A stretch of 64,000 bases of DNA, from positions 1-64,000 of the forward strand of contig JAOMRN010000004.1 of the NCBI GenBank assembly GCA_028355015.1, in the 5' to 3' direction. The stretch comes from MGIIb-O2 sp002494975 (GTDB lineage Archaea; Thermoplasmatota; Poseidoniia; Poseidoniales; Thalassarchaeaceae). This document shows, piece by piece, positions 16,806 through 25,300 of the stretch. Under the pieces are notes generated by a model. It was not told the DNA's origin. It saw nothing but the letters and a program-made list of their open reading frames with translations, and made no database searches. The stretch's first letter is position 1. Every line of letters starts with the position of its first letter. A program made the position numbers and the translations under genes.

Positions 16806-17837
16806 TTAAAGTCCCTTATTAATTAGGGGTGAAACCTCTTTTCCTATCAGACCTATGGTGTCCATTAACTGATTATGTGAAAGTCCTGCATTATCCAATT
16901 GGAAAGAAAAACGTGAGATTCCCCCTAATGCCTCACTATGTCTGATTATTTTTTCGGCGACTTCTTCTGGATCGCCAATTACATAAGCGCCTAGAGGACC
17001 TGTTTGTTCATCGAATCTATTTCTAGTGACTGGAGGCCAACCCCTTTCCTTCCCAATTTTAGTGAAAGCCTTCGCATAGCCGGGAAAATAAATATCTCTA
17101 GCTTCTTGTGAATCTTTTGCAACAAATCCTAGTGAATGAAGTCCAACTTTTAGTTGATTAGGATTATGCCCAGCACGCTCACCGGCCTCTCTGTAAAGGT
17201 CAACTAATGGACGGAATCTGTGTGTTTCTCCACCAATGACTGCTATCATTAATGGTAAACCTAGCAATCCTGCTCTTACGAATGATTGAGGAGTTCCACC
17301 AACTCCTAACCAGATAGGTAATTTTTCTTGTAAAGGTCTGGGATATATTTGTTGATTTCTTAGTGCGGGTCTGAATTTACCTGACCAATTAACAGTTTCA
17401 TTATCTCTAATAGATAGTAAAAGATCTAATTTCTCTGAGAATATTTCGTCATATTCATTTAAATTCAAGCCAAATAAAGGATATGATTCGGTGAATGAAC
17501 CACGCCCAACTACCATTTCTGCTCGCCCGGAAGAAACGAGGTCGAGGGTTGCAAAATTTTGGAATGCCCTTACAGGATCCGCTGCACTGAGGACTGTTAC
17601 TGCACTGGTTAAACGAATATTCTTTGTGCGAGATGCTGCTGCTGATAATATCACTGAATTAGCAGAATCAAGAAATTCTCTTCGATAATGCTCACCTATT
17701 CCAAAAACGTCAAGACCCATTTTATCGGCATGTTCTATTCGATCAAGAAGCTCAGATATAGACTGGGCACTATTAACTGGATAACTCTGTCCATTATCGA
17801 GTTTTACCTCAGCGAAACTATCGACACCAATTTCCAT
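16806..17837 (-). CDS. LLM-class (luciferase-like) flavin/F420-dependent oxidoreductase
   Basis: 343 aa TIM-barrel of the bacterial-luciferase superfamily: FGIGEHYRREF near residue 45, LTSAVTVLSAADPVRAFQ, RAEMVVGRGSF, LPIWLGVGG and GDPEEVAEKI near the end. Such enzymes use FMNH2 or F420H2 to oxidise or reduce small molecules. The GEHH-like motif (GEHYRREF) and VGRGSF favour the FMN-type group, but cofactor choice cannot be settled by eye. Single gene between priS and the antiporter, with short gaps (about 40 bp) and the same strand. Role unknown. Confidence 0.85.
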   Translation of the reverse strand: MEIGVDSFAEVKLDNGQSYPVNSAQSISELLDRIEHADKMGLDVFGIGEHYRREFLDSANSVILSAAASRTKNIRLTSAVTVLSAADPVRAFQNFATLDLVSSGRAEMVVGRGSFTESYPLFGLNLNEYDEIFSEKLDLLLSIRDNETVNWSGKFRPALRNQQIYPRPLQEKLPIWLGVGGTPQSFVRAGLLGLPLMIAVIGGETHRFRPLVDLYREAGERAGHNPNQLKVGLHSLGFVAKDSQEARDIYFPGYAKAFTKIGKERGWPPVTRNRFDEQTGPLGAYVIGDPEEVAEKIIRHSEALGGISRFSFQLDNAGLSHNQLMDTIGLIGKEVSPLINKGL

Positions 17838-17876
17838 AAATCTCGCGAGTTCTAACCACTATTATAATTAGTAGTT

Positions 17877-19001
17877 TTATGGATGAAAGTAAAAGGCCAA
17901 GCCTAAAATTGCATAAGTACCTAAGAGCATGAGCCCTTCAAGCCAGTTTGACTTACCATCGGCTGCTGTTAAATTTGCTATTGTAACTGCAAGGAATACT
18001 GCTATAGTCTCGAGTATACCAAATTCAAAGGTGAGAGGTAAACCCAGAATCCAAGCAATAACTACCATTAGAGGTGCTACAAATACTGCTATCTGAGTCG
18101 AGGAACCAATTGATATCGCGAAAGATAGGTCCATCTTATTTTTTGCAGCAACCGATACGGCAGTGAAATGTTCGGCTGCATTACCGAATAAAGGTAATAG
18201 AATAACTCCAATGAAAAGATATGGGAGATGATATTCTTCAGCGGCTGATTCTACTGAATGAACAAGAACCTCAGCCATCCATGAAACTAAAATTGTAGCA
18301 ATAATGAGTAAAATTATTGCATCTTTTTGATCCATATTCGGGTCTTCATGGTGAGCATTTTCTGTCGCAAAAAGATGAGAATGCGTTTTGAGTTGGAATA
18401 AAAGAAAGAAACCGTATATTGCTAGAAGAACTACAGCAGCTGCATGAGATAGTTTCTCAACACCATCATCGCCAGCGGTACCATCAACTGTGAAATTGAA
18501 TACTGTTGGAATAATTAAAACAATAACCGATAATAGTAGAAGTGAGCCATTAGAACTTACTTGAGTTTCAGAAAATTTTTGCTCTGAATGATGAAGTCCT
18601 CCCCAAACAAATGAAAGACCCATTACAAGTAATAAATTTCCAAGAATGCTGCCAATTAGACTAGCTTGTACTATGTTTATCATTATCTCTTCGGTTTCTG
18701 TACCCACATTCTCTGCTGCCGTCATAAGAGCTAAAACACAAATTATTATTTCAGCCGCATTTCCAAATGTTGCGTTGAGTAAACCACCAACTGATTCTGA
18801 TGTTCTTAGAGCAATTTCTTCTGTGGCTTTACCCATTAAAAATGCTAATGGCATTATTGCTATCATAGAAGTAATGAACGAAAGGTTCTCATCATGTTGA
18901 AAATAATTAAAATAGACGGTTGCTGGTACCGCTAGCAATAAAATATTCAATTTACTTTCACGTGGATCAAAGGCTCTAACTATACTCGCAGCATCTACCA
19001 T
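17877..19001 (-). CDS. Ca2+/H+ (cation/proton) antiporter, CaCA superfamily
   Basis: 374 aa with about 11 hydrophobic segments. The two CaCA alpha repeats are clear: GGLLNATFGNAAEIIICVLAL (about residues 75-95) and LLPLFGNAAEHFTAVS followed by SIGSSTQIAVFVAP (about 265-305). GNAAE in both repeats is diagnostic of the Cax group, which exchanges Ca2+ for protons across the membrane. An acidic, His-containing loop (about 210-225) separates the halves. Likely role is calcium or cation export in seawater. Start ATG at 19001; divergent from the AK6 gene. Confidence 0.9.
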   Translation of the reverse strand: MVDAASIVRAFDPRESKLNILLLAVPATVYFNYFQHDENLSFITSMIAIMPLAFLMGKATEEIALRTSESVGGLLNATFGNAAEIIICVLALMTAAENVGTETEEIMINIVQASLIGSILGNLLLVMGLSFVWGGLHHSEQKFSETQVSSNGSLLLLSVIVLIIPTVFNFTVDGTAGDDGVEKLSHAAAVVLLAIYGFFLLFQLKTHSHLFATENAHHEDPNMDQKDAIILLIIATILVSWMAEVLVHSVESAAEEYHLPYLFIGVILLPLFGNAAEHFTAVSVAAKNKMDLSFAISIGSSTQIAVFVAPLMVVIAWILGLPLTFEFGILETIAVFLAVTIANLTAADGKSNWLEGLMLLGTYAILGLAFYFHP

Positions 19002-19085
19002 TATTTACTTGCGGGAACGATAATTAAGTCAATGTTGCGCTTACAATAGGGAGGATTCATCCGTTAAACCGATGCCGGTGATAAT

Positions 19086-19628
19086 GTGGGAAGTGTGTTT
19101 AGACTAGCACTTAGTGGAACACCGGGGACTGGAAAAACAACAGTTGCATCTTTATTTGAAAGAAATGGATACAATATTATTTCTTTAGAATCATTAGCAA
19201 AAAAATACAACTGCTTGGGAGAAATTGATACATTAGATAACTCTAGGCCCATAGACCTCGAAAGGTTATGTCGTGAATTAGAAAAATCTTGGTCTGAAAA
19301 TCCAGAAAATACCATAATCATAGATGGACATCTGAGCCATCAACTCCCTTGTGATTATACCGTTGTCTTACGGTGTCAACCAGATATTTTACAAAAACGA
19401 TTGGAAAGTAGAGATTATACTGAAGAAAAAATACGTGGGAATGTTGAATGGGAATTAATTGGTGGGCCATGGAACGATAAAAAGGATTCAAATGGTTGGT
19501 TGGAGTTAGATACCTCGGAAATAAGACAAGAAGTAATTTTTGAATCTATTCATAATTGGATTACAGATGGATTCAAACCATCTACTACAGACACAGAGAT
19601 TGACTGGATTGGGGTAATGGAGGAATAA
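19086..19628 (+). CDS. AK6/Fap7-type adenylate kinase-ATPase
   Basis: 180 aa. P-loop GTPGTGKTTVA near the N-terminus, LESLAKKYNCLGEID, the DGHLSHQLPCDYTVVLRC segment, and the LID-like RLESRDYTEEKIRGNVEWE. This is the Fap7/AK6 family, which in eukaryotes and archaea is linked to small-subunit ribosome maturation (binding S11/uS11) and nucleotide monophosphate kinase activity. GTG start at 19086 (another at 19095). The next gene, a phosphatidyltransferase, begins 1 bp after its stop. Confidence 0.87.
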   Translation: MGSVFRLALSGTPGTGKTTVASLFERNGYNIISLESLAKKYNCLGEIDTLDNSRPIDLERLCRELEKSWSENPENTIIIDGHLSHQLPCDYTVVLRCQPDILQKRLESRDYTEEKIRGNVEWELIGGPWNDKKDSNGWLELDTSEIRQEVIFESIHNWITDGFKPSTTDTEIDWIGVMEE

Positions 19629-19629
19629 T

Positions 19630-20310
19630 ATGTTTGAGAAAATGAGAGATACATGGACAAAAGCAATACAACCAATTGTACTAAAATTAGGTAATCTTGA
19701 TCCATCTTTACTAACTTGGACATCATTACTAGTTTCGCTTGTTGGATTTTACGTCCTAGCGATAGCAGGGATGAATACTACTGGAGCCTTGATGATTGTT
19801 GTTGCTGTAATTCTTGTTTTAATCGCAGGAGTCTTTGATGCACTAGACGGCGCATTAGCAAGGCATCAGGGAACAGACGGACCATATGGCGATTTTCTTG
19901 ACCATACTATAGACCGTATTGTTGATGTGGGGTTATTGGTAGCAATTGGAATGAATGCTTCATTTGTAAGTAATCCAGATGCAGGTTTAATTGCTGGACT
20001 TCTAACTCTTCTAGGATCTTATATGGGAACACAGGCTCAATCAGTAGGACTTGATAGAATATACGGGGGATTTTCCCGAGCTGATCGTATGATTGTTACC
20101 CTCTTAGGGCTTCTAATTGCCGCCATGCAAGCGTATACGGGAGGTTCTGGAATAGATATTATATCATACAACGAATATTTAGAATATATTTTACTGGGTA
20201 ATACGGAGTTAAATGGAATGACGGCTGCATTAGCCGTATCTGCTTGGGGAGGAGTTTACACGTTCTTAGTTAGGTTCAATAGTACTAGGAAACAGCTCCT
20301 AGAATTATGA
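19630..20310 (+). CDS. CDP-alcohol phosphatidyltransferase (archaeal phospholipid head-group synthesis)
   Basis: 226 aa integral membrane enzyme. The CDP-alcohol phosphotransferase motif DG-x2-AR-x8-G-x3-D-x3-D is visible as DALDGALARHQGTDGPYGDFLDHTID near residues 77-100. About six membrane segments. In Euryarchaeota this family makes archaetidylinositol phosphate or archaetidylglycerol phosphate from CDP-archaeol; the polar head group cannot be told from the sequence. It directly follows AK6, a pairing I recall from other Euryarchaeota (established-knowledge claim, not checked). Confidence 0.87.
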   Translation: MFEKMRDTWTKAIQPIVLKLGNLDPSLLTWTSLLVSLVGFYVLAIAGMNTTGALMIVVAVILVLIAGVFDALDGALARHQGTDGPYGDFLDHTIDRIVDVGLLVAIGMNASFVSNPDAGLIAGLLTLLGSYMGTQAQSVGLDRIYGGFSRADRMIVTLLGLLIAAMQAYTGGSGIDIISYNEYLEYILLGNTELNGMTAALAVSAWGGVYTFLVRFNSTRKQLLEL

Positions 20311-20398
20311 TTCGTTGATTCAATTAAATCATGAAACAGTAACTAAACCCCTTCTTACAAGGGTAACGGTTATCCTCTGTCTAATCCGCCTATGACTC

Positions 20399-21517
20399 GT
20401 GAAGAATATCATCGACCGTGTATTAGAACTTCAAGAGGATGAAGGAATACCGTCTGCTCCCATAGATACTGAGAGTGATTCGGAACTTGTTCAGTTGCTA
20501 TCTTCGCTTCAACCAAGAATACGAGTTTTCGGCTGCGGAGGCTGTGGTTCTAATACTGTAGCCAGATTAGAACAAGAGGGATTATTTGATGATACATATG
20601 TCAGAGGGATGGCAATAAATACAGATGCTCAGCATTTACTTAGAGTAGGTGTGCAAAATAAGGTACTTATTGGTAGATCGGCAAGAGGAAGAGGCGCAGG
20701 AGGAGATCCTGAGAAAGGCGAACAGGCAGCATATGAATCTGAGAGATCTCTAAAAAATGAAGTCGATGAGTGTGATTTGGCATTCATTACCGCTGGTTTA
20801 GGAGGAGGAACTGGTACCGGTTCTGCTCATGTAATAGCTAGATTAGCTCGGGCTGCTGGGGCGTTAACAATAGCTGTAGTTTCATATCCATTTCTTTCCG
20901 AAGGTGCACTTAGAAGACAAAATGCAGAGTGGGGTCTTGAGAGATTGAGAGAAGTTTGTGATACAGTAGTTGTACTTCCAAATGAAAGATTACTAGAAGT
21001 AGAAGGGGTGAGAGATTTACCTCTAGACGCAGCATTCAGAGTTGCTGATGAATTACTGATGAGATCAATTTCCGGCGTTTCGGAAATGATTGCCAAGGAA
21101 GGTATTGTCAATCTTGATTTCCAAGATTTACGCTCAGTAATGGAAAATGGAGGAGGTGTTGCGATGATTGGTTTAGGAGAAGCAAACGGACCAGATCGTG
21201 CAGAAAAAGCCACTGAAGAAGCGCTTCATTCTCCTCTTTTAGATATTGATATTTCGGACGCTAGAGGTGCCCTAATTAATGTGGTCGGCGGACCTGGTCT
21301 TTCATTGGGAGATACTGAAAAATGTGCAAAGATTATTCGAGATAGAATTAATCCTTATGCGCGTATAATTCTAGGCGCCACTACAGATTCATCAATGGGA
21401 GATGAAATACGCGTACTGCTCGTATTAACTGGGGTTAAATCGGAGCAAATACATGGGGCGGCGTTGCATACACAAATGCGTAATCTCAAAACTAGAACTG
21501 TTGAGTTCATTAATTGA
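20399..21517 (+). CDS. ftsZ: Cell-division GTPase FtsZ
   Basis: 372 aa tubulin-family GTPase. G-box motifs FGCGGCGSNTV and TAGLGGGTGTGSAH (tubulin signature), and a T7 synergy loop at NLDFQDLRSVM followed by GVAMIGLGEANG, as in true FtsZ rather than CetZ. GTG start at 20399 with a short leader. It polymerises at mid-cell to form the division ring. No separate basic C-terminal tail is obvious beyond NLKTRTVEFIN. It stands at the head of the secE-spt5-ribosomal protein cluster, a conserved euryarchaeal arrangement. Confidence 0.93.
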   Translation: MKNIIDRVLELQEDEGIPSAPIDTESDSELVQLLSSLQPRIRVFGCGGCGSNTVARLEQEGLFDDTYVRGMAINTDAQHLLRVGVQNKVLIGRSARGRGAGGDPEKGEQAAYESERSLKNEVDECDLAFITAGLGGGTGTGSAHVIARLARAAGALTIAVVSYPFLSEGALRRQNAEWGLERLREVCDTVVVLPNERLLEVEGVRDLPLDAAFRVADELLMRSISGVSEMIAKEGIVNLDFQDLRSVMENGGGVAMIGLGEANGPDRAEKATEEALHSPLLDIDISDARGALINVVGGPGLSLGDTEKCAKIIRDRINPYARIILGATTDSSMGDEIRVLLVLTGVKSEQIHGAALHTQMRNLKTRTVEFIN

Positions 21518-21567
21518 TAAATTATATTCAGTTAGGGCATATACATTCCAACGTTTCTCCCGACGTG

Positions 21568-21574
21568 CTTAAAT
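21568..21574 (+). promoter_or_regulatory. Candidate TATA box for the secE-spt5-ribosomal protein operon
   Basis: CTTAAAT at 21568-21574 is a TATA-like element about 40 bases before the secE ATG, inside the 96-bp gap after ftsZ. A purine-rich segment before BRE position was not obvious, so support is weak. Confidence 0.3.
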
Positions 21575-21613
21575 GAGGTCGGTCGGTCGCCGTGCTGCTT
21601 CTGAGGGAAAGGT

Positions 21614-21877
21614 ATGGCTATTGAGAACTCAAACACTAGTGCAGTTGAGGACAGAGTCCAAGACTTACAAGACGAAATTGAAAGCCGTGTTCGGGGCCTT
21701 CAAACTGGTTCTTATGCTAGAATTTTGAAGATGGCTAGAAAGCCTTCTAAAGAAGAATTTCGCCAAACCGTTATCGTTTGTGGAATAGGTATGTTTGTCC
21801 TTGGAGGTATTGGTTTCGTTATGCTATACCTAATGGATAATCTGCTTCCTTCATTCTTTGAATGGTTAACGAAATAA
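21614..21877 (+). CDS. secE: Preprotein translocase subunit SecE/Sec61-gamma
   Basis: 87 aa with one C-terminal membrane helix (VCGIGMFVLGGIGFVMLYLM), preceded by the amphipathic segment ARILKMARKPSKEEFRQT typical of SecE/Sec61-gamma. The N-terminal ~35 residues are acidic and extend beyond the minimal archaeal SecE (~60 aa). The protein clamps the SecY channel. It lies between ftsZ and spt5; in archaea secE-spt5 adjacency is standard, and the gap to spt5 is about 17 bp. Confidence 0.9.
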   Translation: MAIENSNTSAVEDRVQDLQDEIESRVRGLQTGSYARILKMARKPSKEEFRQTVIVCGIGMFVLGGIGFVMLYLMDNLLPSFFEWLTK

Positions 21878-21894
21878 ATTATTGAGTGATTGAA

Positions 21895-22761
21895 ATGTCT
21901 GATGCGTTTACTGTATTTGTTCGCCATGAAGAAAAAGTTCTACTTATGCAGAGGGCTGATGAAGTCTCTGACTTACCTGGTGCATGGGATGGAATCTATG
22001 GTTATGGAGATCCTGATGACGATGACGCGGTTAAAGCGAGAATTGTCGAATCAACAGGTATTCCTGTAGAAAAACTAGTGAGAGTGAGGCAAGGACCTTC
22101 TAGGGGAATTGCAATGGGGAATTCATTGTTAGAAGTCACACCTATTCTTTACCTTGCTGAAAGTAATGAGGTCACTCCTAAAACACTGTACAAGAATTCA
22201 GAATGGGTTGACCCAGGTATGATTGGAAAGAAAGAATACAGTACTCCGAGTCTAAGAGATATGTATGGAGATGTTGCATCTTTTCTTTACATTCTAAAAA
22301 CTAGTATTGGTCAAGAACAAAATGTTGCTAGAGAAATTCAAGCTAGACTTTCAGGTAGTGGCTCTTTAATGGATATTAAAGATGAAATTTATGGAGTATT
22401 AAGTCCCAATTATATGAAAGGATATATTTTCGTTGAAGCGTCTGCATTTCATCATGTAGAGAAACTAATCGGAAGAGCAGGAGTTTCAACGACTCCGATT
22501 AAAAATTGTAGAAAAGTATTGGACGGAGAATCTCCACTTGAAGATGTACTACCATACTTAGAACCAAAAGCTGCTACTTCTGGAATAGAAGAAGGATGCA
22601 TTGTAGAAATCCATGGTGGAGCCTTTAGAGGTCAATCTGCACGTGTAATTCGTGTCACTGAGTCGAAAGAAGAGGTCACTGTAGAACTGTTCGAAGCCGC
22701 AGTTCCAGTGGCATTAACAGTAAGAGCCGACCAAGTACGTGTCACTCAACGTGTCGAATAA
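21895..22761 (+). CDS. spt5: Nudix-like domain fused to transcription elongation factor Spt5 (NusG)
   Basis: About 288 aa from the ATG at 21895 (GTG at 21886 possible), roughly twice the normal archaeal Spt5 length (~150). Residues about 1-135 look like a Nudix fold: VLLMQRADEVSDLPGAWDG, then a degraded Nudix box GYGDPDDDDAVKARIVESTGI in which the REUxEE core reads ARIVES. Residues about 140-230 are the NGN domain (TSIGQEQNVAREI, YMKGYIFVEA), and about 240-288 the KOW domain (GCIVEIHGGAFRGQSARVIRV). Spt5 with Spt4 clamps RNA polymerase and couples it to ribosomes. The Nudix part is probably non-catalytic and may bind a nucleotide or a protein. Confidence 0.88.
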   Translation: MSDAFTVFVRHEEKVLLMQRADEVSDLPGAWDGIYGYGDPDDDDAVKARIVESTGIPVEKLVRVRQGPSRGIAMGNSLLEVTPILYLAESNEVTPKTLYKNSEWVDPGMIGKKEYSTPSLRDMYGDVASFLYILKTSIGQEQNVAREIQARLSGSGSLMDIKDEIYGVLSPNYMKGYIFVEASAFHHVEKLIGRAGVSTTPIKNCRKVLDGESPLEDVLPYLEPKAATSGIEEGCIVEIHGGAFRGQSARVIRVTESKEEVTVELFEAAVPVALTVRADQVRVTQRVE

Positions 22762-22831
22762 TCGAATATAGGAGACCGAGGACTAACGCAACACGCTCAA
22801 ATAGTGAAGGTAAGTCGGCGGGATACAATCA

Positions 22832-22839
22832 TAGGAGGT
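22832..22839 (+). promoter_or_regulatory. Strong Shine-Dalgarno site fixing the L11 start
   Basis: TAGGAGGT lies 7 bases before the ATG at 22847. Its TAG is also an in-frame stop for the L11 frame, so L11 cannot start further upstream in this frame. Confidence 0.85.
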
Positions 22840-22846
22840 AATACAC

Positions 22847-23125
22847 ATGTCAGCACGTAACGAGACACCACATAAAGTCGTCCAAGCGCTTGGCAAAAAG
22901 AAGTGTAATGGGTCCTGGGAAGAAGCGTCTGAAAATTTGACAATGGATCAAATAAAGAAGATTGCTACAGAACAAGAAGAGCGCCTAACGGGTGCAAACT
23001 TGTATGCACGTTGCCGTGAAGTTATGGGAACTTGTGTGGCTATGAGAGTTAATGTCGAGGGCTTTGCTCCAAAGGAAGCACTCGAACGTATGAGCAAGGG
23101 GGAATTCAGCGAACACTTTAGCTGA
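22847..23125 (+). CDS. rpl11: Ribosomal protein L11 (uL11), C-terminal domain only
   Basis: 92 aa instead of the ~140-165 of normal archaeal L11. The sequence matches only the rRNA-binding C-terminal domain: TPHKVVQALG (the linker TPPAAxLL region), NLTMDQIKKIA, and ANLYARCREVMGTCVAMRVNVEG. The whole N-terminal domain, with the PPxGPALG proline-rich helix that contacts EF2 and the stalk base, is missing. A Shine-Dalgarno box and an in-frame stop at 22832-22834 confirm the start. Position spt5-L11-L1-L10-L12 is the conserved operon. After NVEG a further ~19 residues (FAPKEALERMSKGEF) match the archaeal C-terminal extension. The domain is either lost or encoded elsewhere. Confidence 0.87.
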   Translation: MSARNETPHKVVQALGKKKCNGSWEEASENLTMDQIKKIATEQEERLTGANLYARCREVMGTCVAMRVNVEGFAPKEALERMSKGEFSEHFS

Positions 23126-23179
23126 GTTATCACGAATTGTGGGAGAGGGAAACCTCGCTAACCACGGAGGTGAATAAAT

Positions 23180-23824
23180 ATGCAGGAAAATATCCAAAAC
23201 GCCATCCAAGAAGCATTAGAGAACGCCCCAGAACGTAAGTTCGTAGAATCTTTTGAGATGGCTATAACTCTCAAAGATGTTGATTTGAAGAATCCAGTAA
23301 ATCGTATTCAAGAAGAAGTACGTCTTCCTTCAGGAAGAGGAAAAGATGTACGGATAGCAATGTTTGCTGGTAGTGAGATGGCTACGAAAGCGCGTGCTGC
23401 TGGAATTAGCGTAATTGATCCAACAACTATCGAAGATTTAGGAGGAAATCGTCAACAAGCTCGTAAGATGGCTAAACAATATGACTTCTTCTTGGCTGAA
23501 ATACCACACATGGGTACAGTAGGAAGATATCTCGGTGTAGTTTTAGGTCCTCGTGGAAAAATGCCACGCCCGGTACCGCCTACGCTCGACCCTGCTATGA
23601 TTGCTGCAGGTTTGAAAAATACAACTATCGTTAGATCACGAGACAAAGTTACTTTTCATGCAGCATTTGGTTCCCGTAAACAAGGAACTGATGAATTAAC
23701 TGCTAATGCCATGGCTATCTGGACTAGAGTGACTAGTAAATTAGAACGTGGTGCAGGAAATATTAGATCATGCTACGTTAAAACTTCAATGGGCCCTTCA
23801 GTAAAAGTGGATGTGATTGAGTGA
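23180..23824 (+). CDS. rpl1: Ribosomal protein L1 (uL1)
   Basis: 214 aa, usual archaeal length. KFVESFEMAITLKDVDLKNP at the N-terminus, RIQEEVRLPSGRGKDVRI, and the L1 signature GRYLGVVLGPRGKMPRP. It binds 23S rRNA at the L1 stalk and in many archaea represses its own operon mRNA. A strong Shine-Dalgarno (GGAGGTGA at 23166-23173) sits 6 bases before the ATG. Its TGA overlaps the GTG start of L10. Confidence 0.96.
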   Translation: MQENIQNAIQEALENAPERKFVESFEMAITLKDVDLKNPVNRIQEEVRLPSGRGKDVRIAMFAGSEMATKARAAGISVIDPTTIEDLGGNRQQARKMAKQYDFFLAEIPHMGTVGRYLGVVLGPRGKMPRPVPPTLDPAMIAAGLKNTTIVRSRDKVTFHAAFGSRKQGTDELTANAMAIWTRVTSKLERGAGNIRSCYVKTSMGPSVKVDVIE

Positions 23825-24840
23825 TTGCACCAAAAATTGCACCTTGGAAAAAGGATAGGGTTGGAGAACTCACTGATGTCCTAAACTCAGATGGAGTTGT
23901 CGGAATCGTAGATGTTGGTGGAGTTCCTGCTAGTAACATGCTAGATATGAGAAGTAACCTAAGAGATTCAATGAAAATTACAATGGCTAAGAAAACTCTA
24001 ATCAGATTAGCTTGGGAAAATTCTGGCCGCTCTAATGAAGAATTAGAAACTTTGATGGAAGGTGCAGTACAACCATGTATCGTTCAATCTGAAAATCTAA
24101 ATCCTTTTGAATTGTTTATCGAGTTAGAAAAAACACGTCAAGGTCGTGCAGCTAAAGAAGGTGAATTAGCACCTATGGACATCATAGTTGAGAAAGGACC
24201 TACTACATTTGGACCAGGACCAATTGTTGGAGAATTCAATGCTGTTGGAATACCTGCTAAAATTGATAAGGGCAAGGTCGCAATTCAGAAAACAACTACT
24301 GTTGTTGAGAAAGGTGAGCCTATCTCAGCAGATTTGGGAATAATGCTTGCAAAATTAGACATTAACCCAATAGAAATTGGTATTATCCTAACTGGTGCTA
24401 TAGAAGAAGGGTTCTTTTTCCCTGCATCTGCATTAAATATTGACTTAGACCAAGTCCGTACAGATATTATTACAGCAACATCGGGGGCATTCAACCTCGC
24501 ATGTAACGTGCGCTGGTTCTCTGAGCAGACGATGCCTACGCTGCTTTCCAAAGCAAGTGGAGAAGCCCTATCAGTTGCTGTAGAGGCAGGAGTTACAAAT
24601 GAAACAACTGCGCCTCTATTCATATCACGTGCAAATGCGCGTGCTTTGGCCCTAGCAGGCCAATTAGATTCCTCAGCACTAGACGAAGAATTGTCGGCAG
24701 CACTTGGTGCTGCTGCGTCAGCGGCTAGTGAATCGGTTGCAGCCTCTAATGCAACCGAAACAGTAACTGAAGTTACTGATGAGGAAGAAGAGGAAGAGGA
24801 GGAACAAGAGTTCGGTGGACTCGGGGACCTCTTCGGCTAA
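23821..24840 (+). CDS. rpl10: Ribosomal protein L10 (uL10/P0)
   Basis: 339 aa stalk base protein. The rRNA-binding N-terminal part carries DVGGVPASNMLDMRSNLR and MAKKTLIRLAWE, then the archaeal/eukaryotic P0 insertion domain (about 105-215). The helical L12-binding spine ends in an acidic tail EEEEEEEEQEFGGLGDLFG that mirrors the end of L12. The GTG start (23821) overlaps the L1 stop, giving translational coupling. It anchors several L12 dimers and recruits elongation factors. Its partner L11 in this genome lacks its N-terminal domain. Confidence 0.96.
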   Translation: MIAPKIAPWKKDRVGELTDVLNSDGVVGIVDVGGVPASNMLDMRSNLRDSMKITMAKKTLIRLAWENSGRSNEELETLMEGAVQPCIVQSENLNPFELFIELEKTRQGRAAKEGELAPMDIIVEKGPTTFGPGPIVGEFNAVGIPAKIDKGKVAIQKTTTVVEKGEPISADLGIMLAKLDINPIEIGIILTGAIEEGFFFPASALNIDLDQVRTDIITATSGAFNLACNVRWFSEQTMPTLLSKASGEALSVAVEAGVTNETTAPLFISRANARALALAGQLDSSALDEELSAALGAAASAASESVAASNATETVTEVTDEEEEEEEEQEFGGLGDLFG

Positions 24841-24860
24841 ATAAAAAAAGGTGAGATAAA

Positions 24861-25169
24861 ATGGAATATGTATATGCTGCAATGTTACTGCACTCTGCGG
24901 AAAAGGAAATTGACGATAAGACTGTTACAGCGGTTCTAACTGCTGCAGGAGTAGATGTTGACGGTGCTCGAGTTAAAGCTCTAGTATCATCACTCGGATC
25001 AGTCGATATTGGTGAAGCAATGGCTACTGCTGTTGCTGCTCCTGTTGCTGCTGCTCCAGCAGCTGCTGGCGGTTCATCCGCTGAAGCAGCTCCTGCTGAA
25101 GCTGTAGTGGAAGAAGAGGAAGAAGATGATGGTGCGGGCTTTGAAGGGCTCGGATCACTCTTCGGATAA
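24861..25169 (+). CDS. rpl12: Ribosomal protein L12 (P1-type stalk protein)
   Basis: 102 aa: dimerisation domain MEYVYAAMLLHSAEKEID, an Ala/Pro-rich hinge (about 50-85), and the acidic GFEGLGSLFG tail that binds elongation factors. GGTGA lies 6 bases before the ATG. Last gene of the spt5-ribosomal run. The tail nearly repeats that of L10, as is normal for archaea. Confidence 0.96.
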   Translation: MEYVYAAMLLHSAEKEIDDKTVTAVLTAAGVDVDGARVKALVSSLGSVDIGEAMATAVAAPVAAAPAAAGGSSAEAAPAEAVVEEEEEDDGAGFEGLGSLFG

Positions 25170-25199
25170 GACTGTTGTAAACGAAGCGAAATAAATTGT

Positions 25200-25216
25200 A
25201 CTTCGATTTTCGAAGT
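25200..25216 (+). terminator. Candidate terminator hairpin after the stalk operon
   Basis: ACTTCGA / TCGAAGT with a TTT loop, 31 bp downstream of the L12 stop in a convergent gap. No U-run follows, so an archaeal terminator role is only plausible. Confidence 0.35.
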
Positions 25217-25300
25217 GTTCGTGCGGATGCCTGACTCTAGAAGATGAGCATAGGTTATATCCCAATCCAATCACTCAAATAGGATATGATTTAACTCAGA

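Noticed and set aside
24773..25270. Open reading frame on the minus strand opposite L10/L12, Ala/Ser/Thr-rich
   Set aside because: It is antisense to the acidic and Ala-rich coding of two clear ribosomal proteins and shows no motif, so it is a reading-frame shadow.
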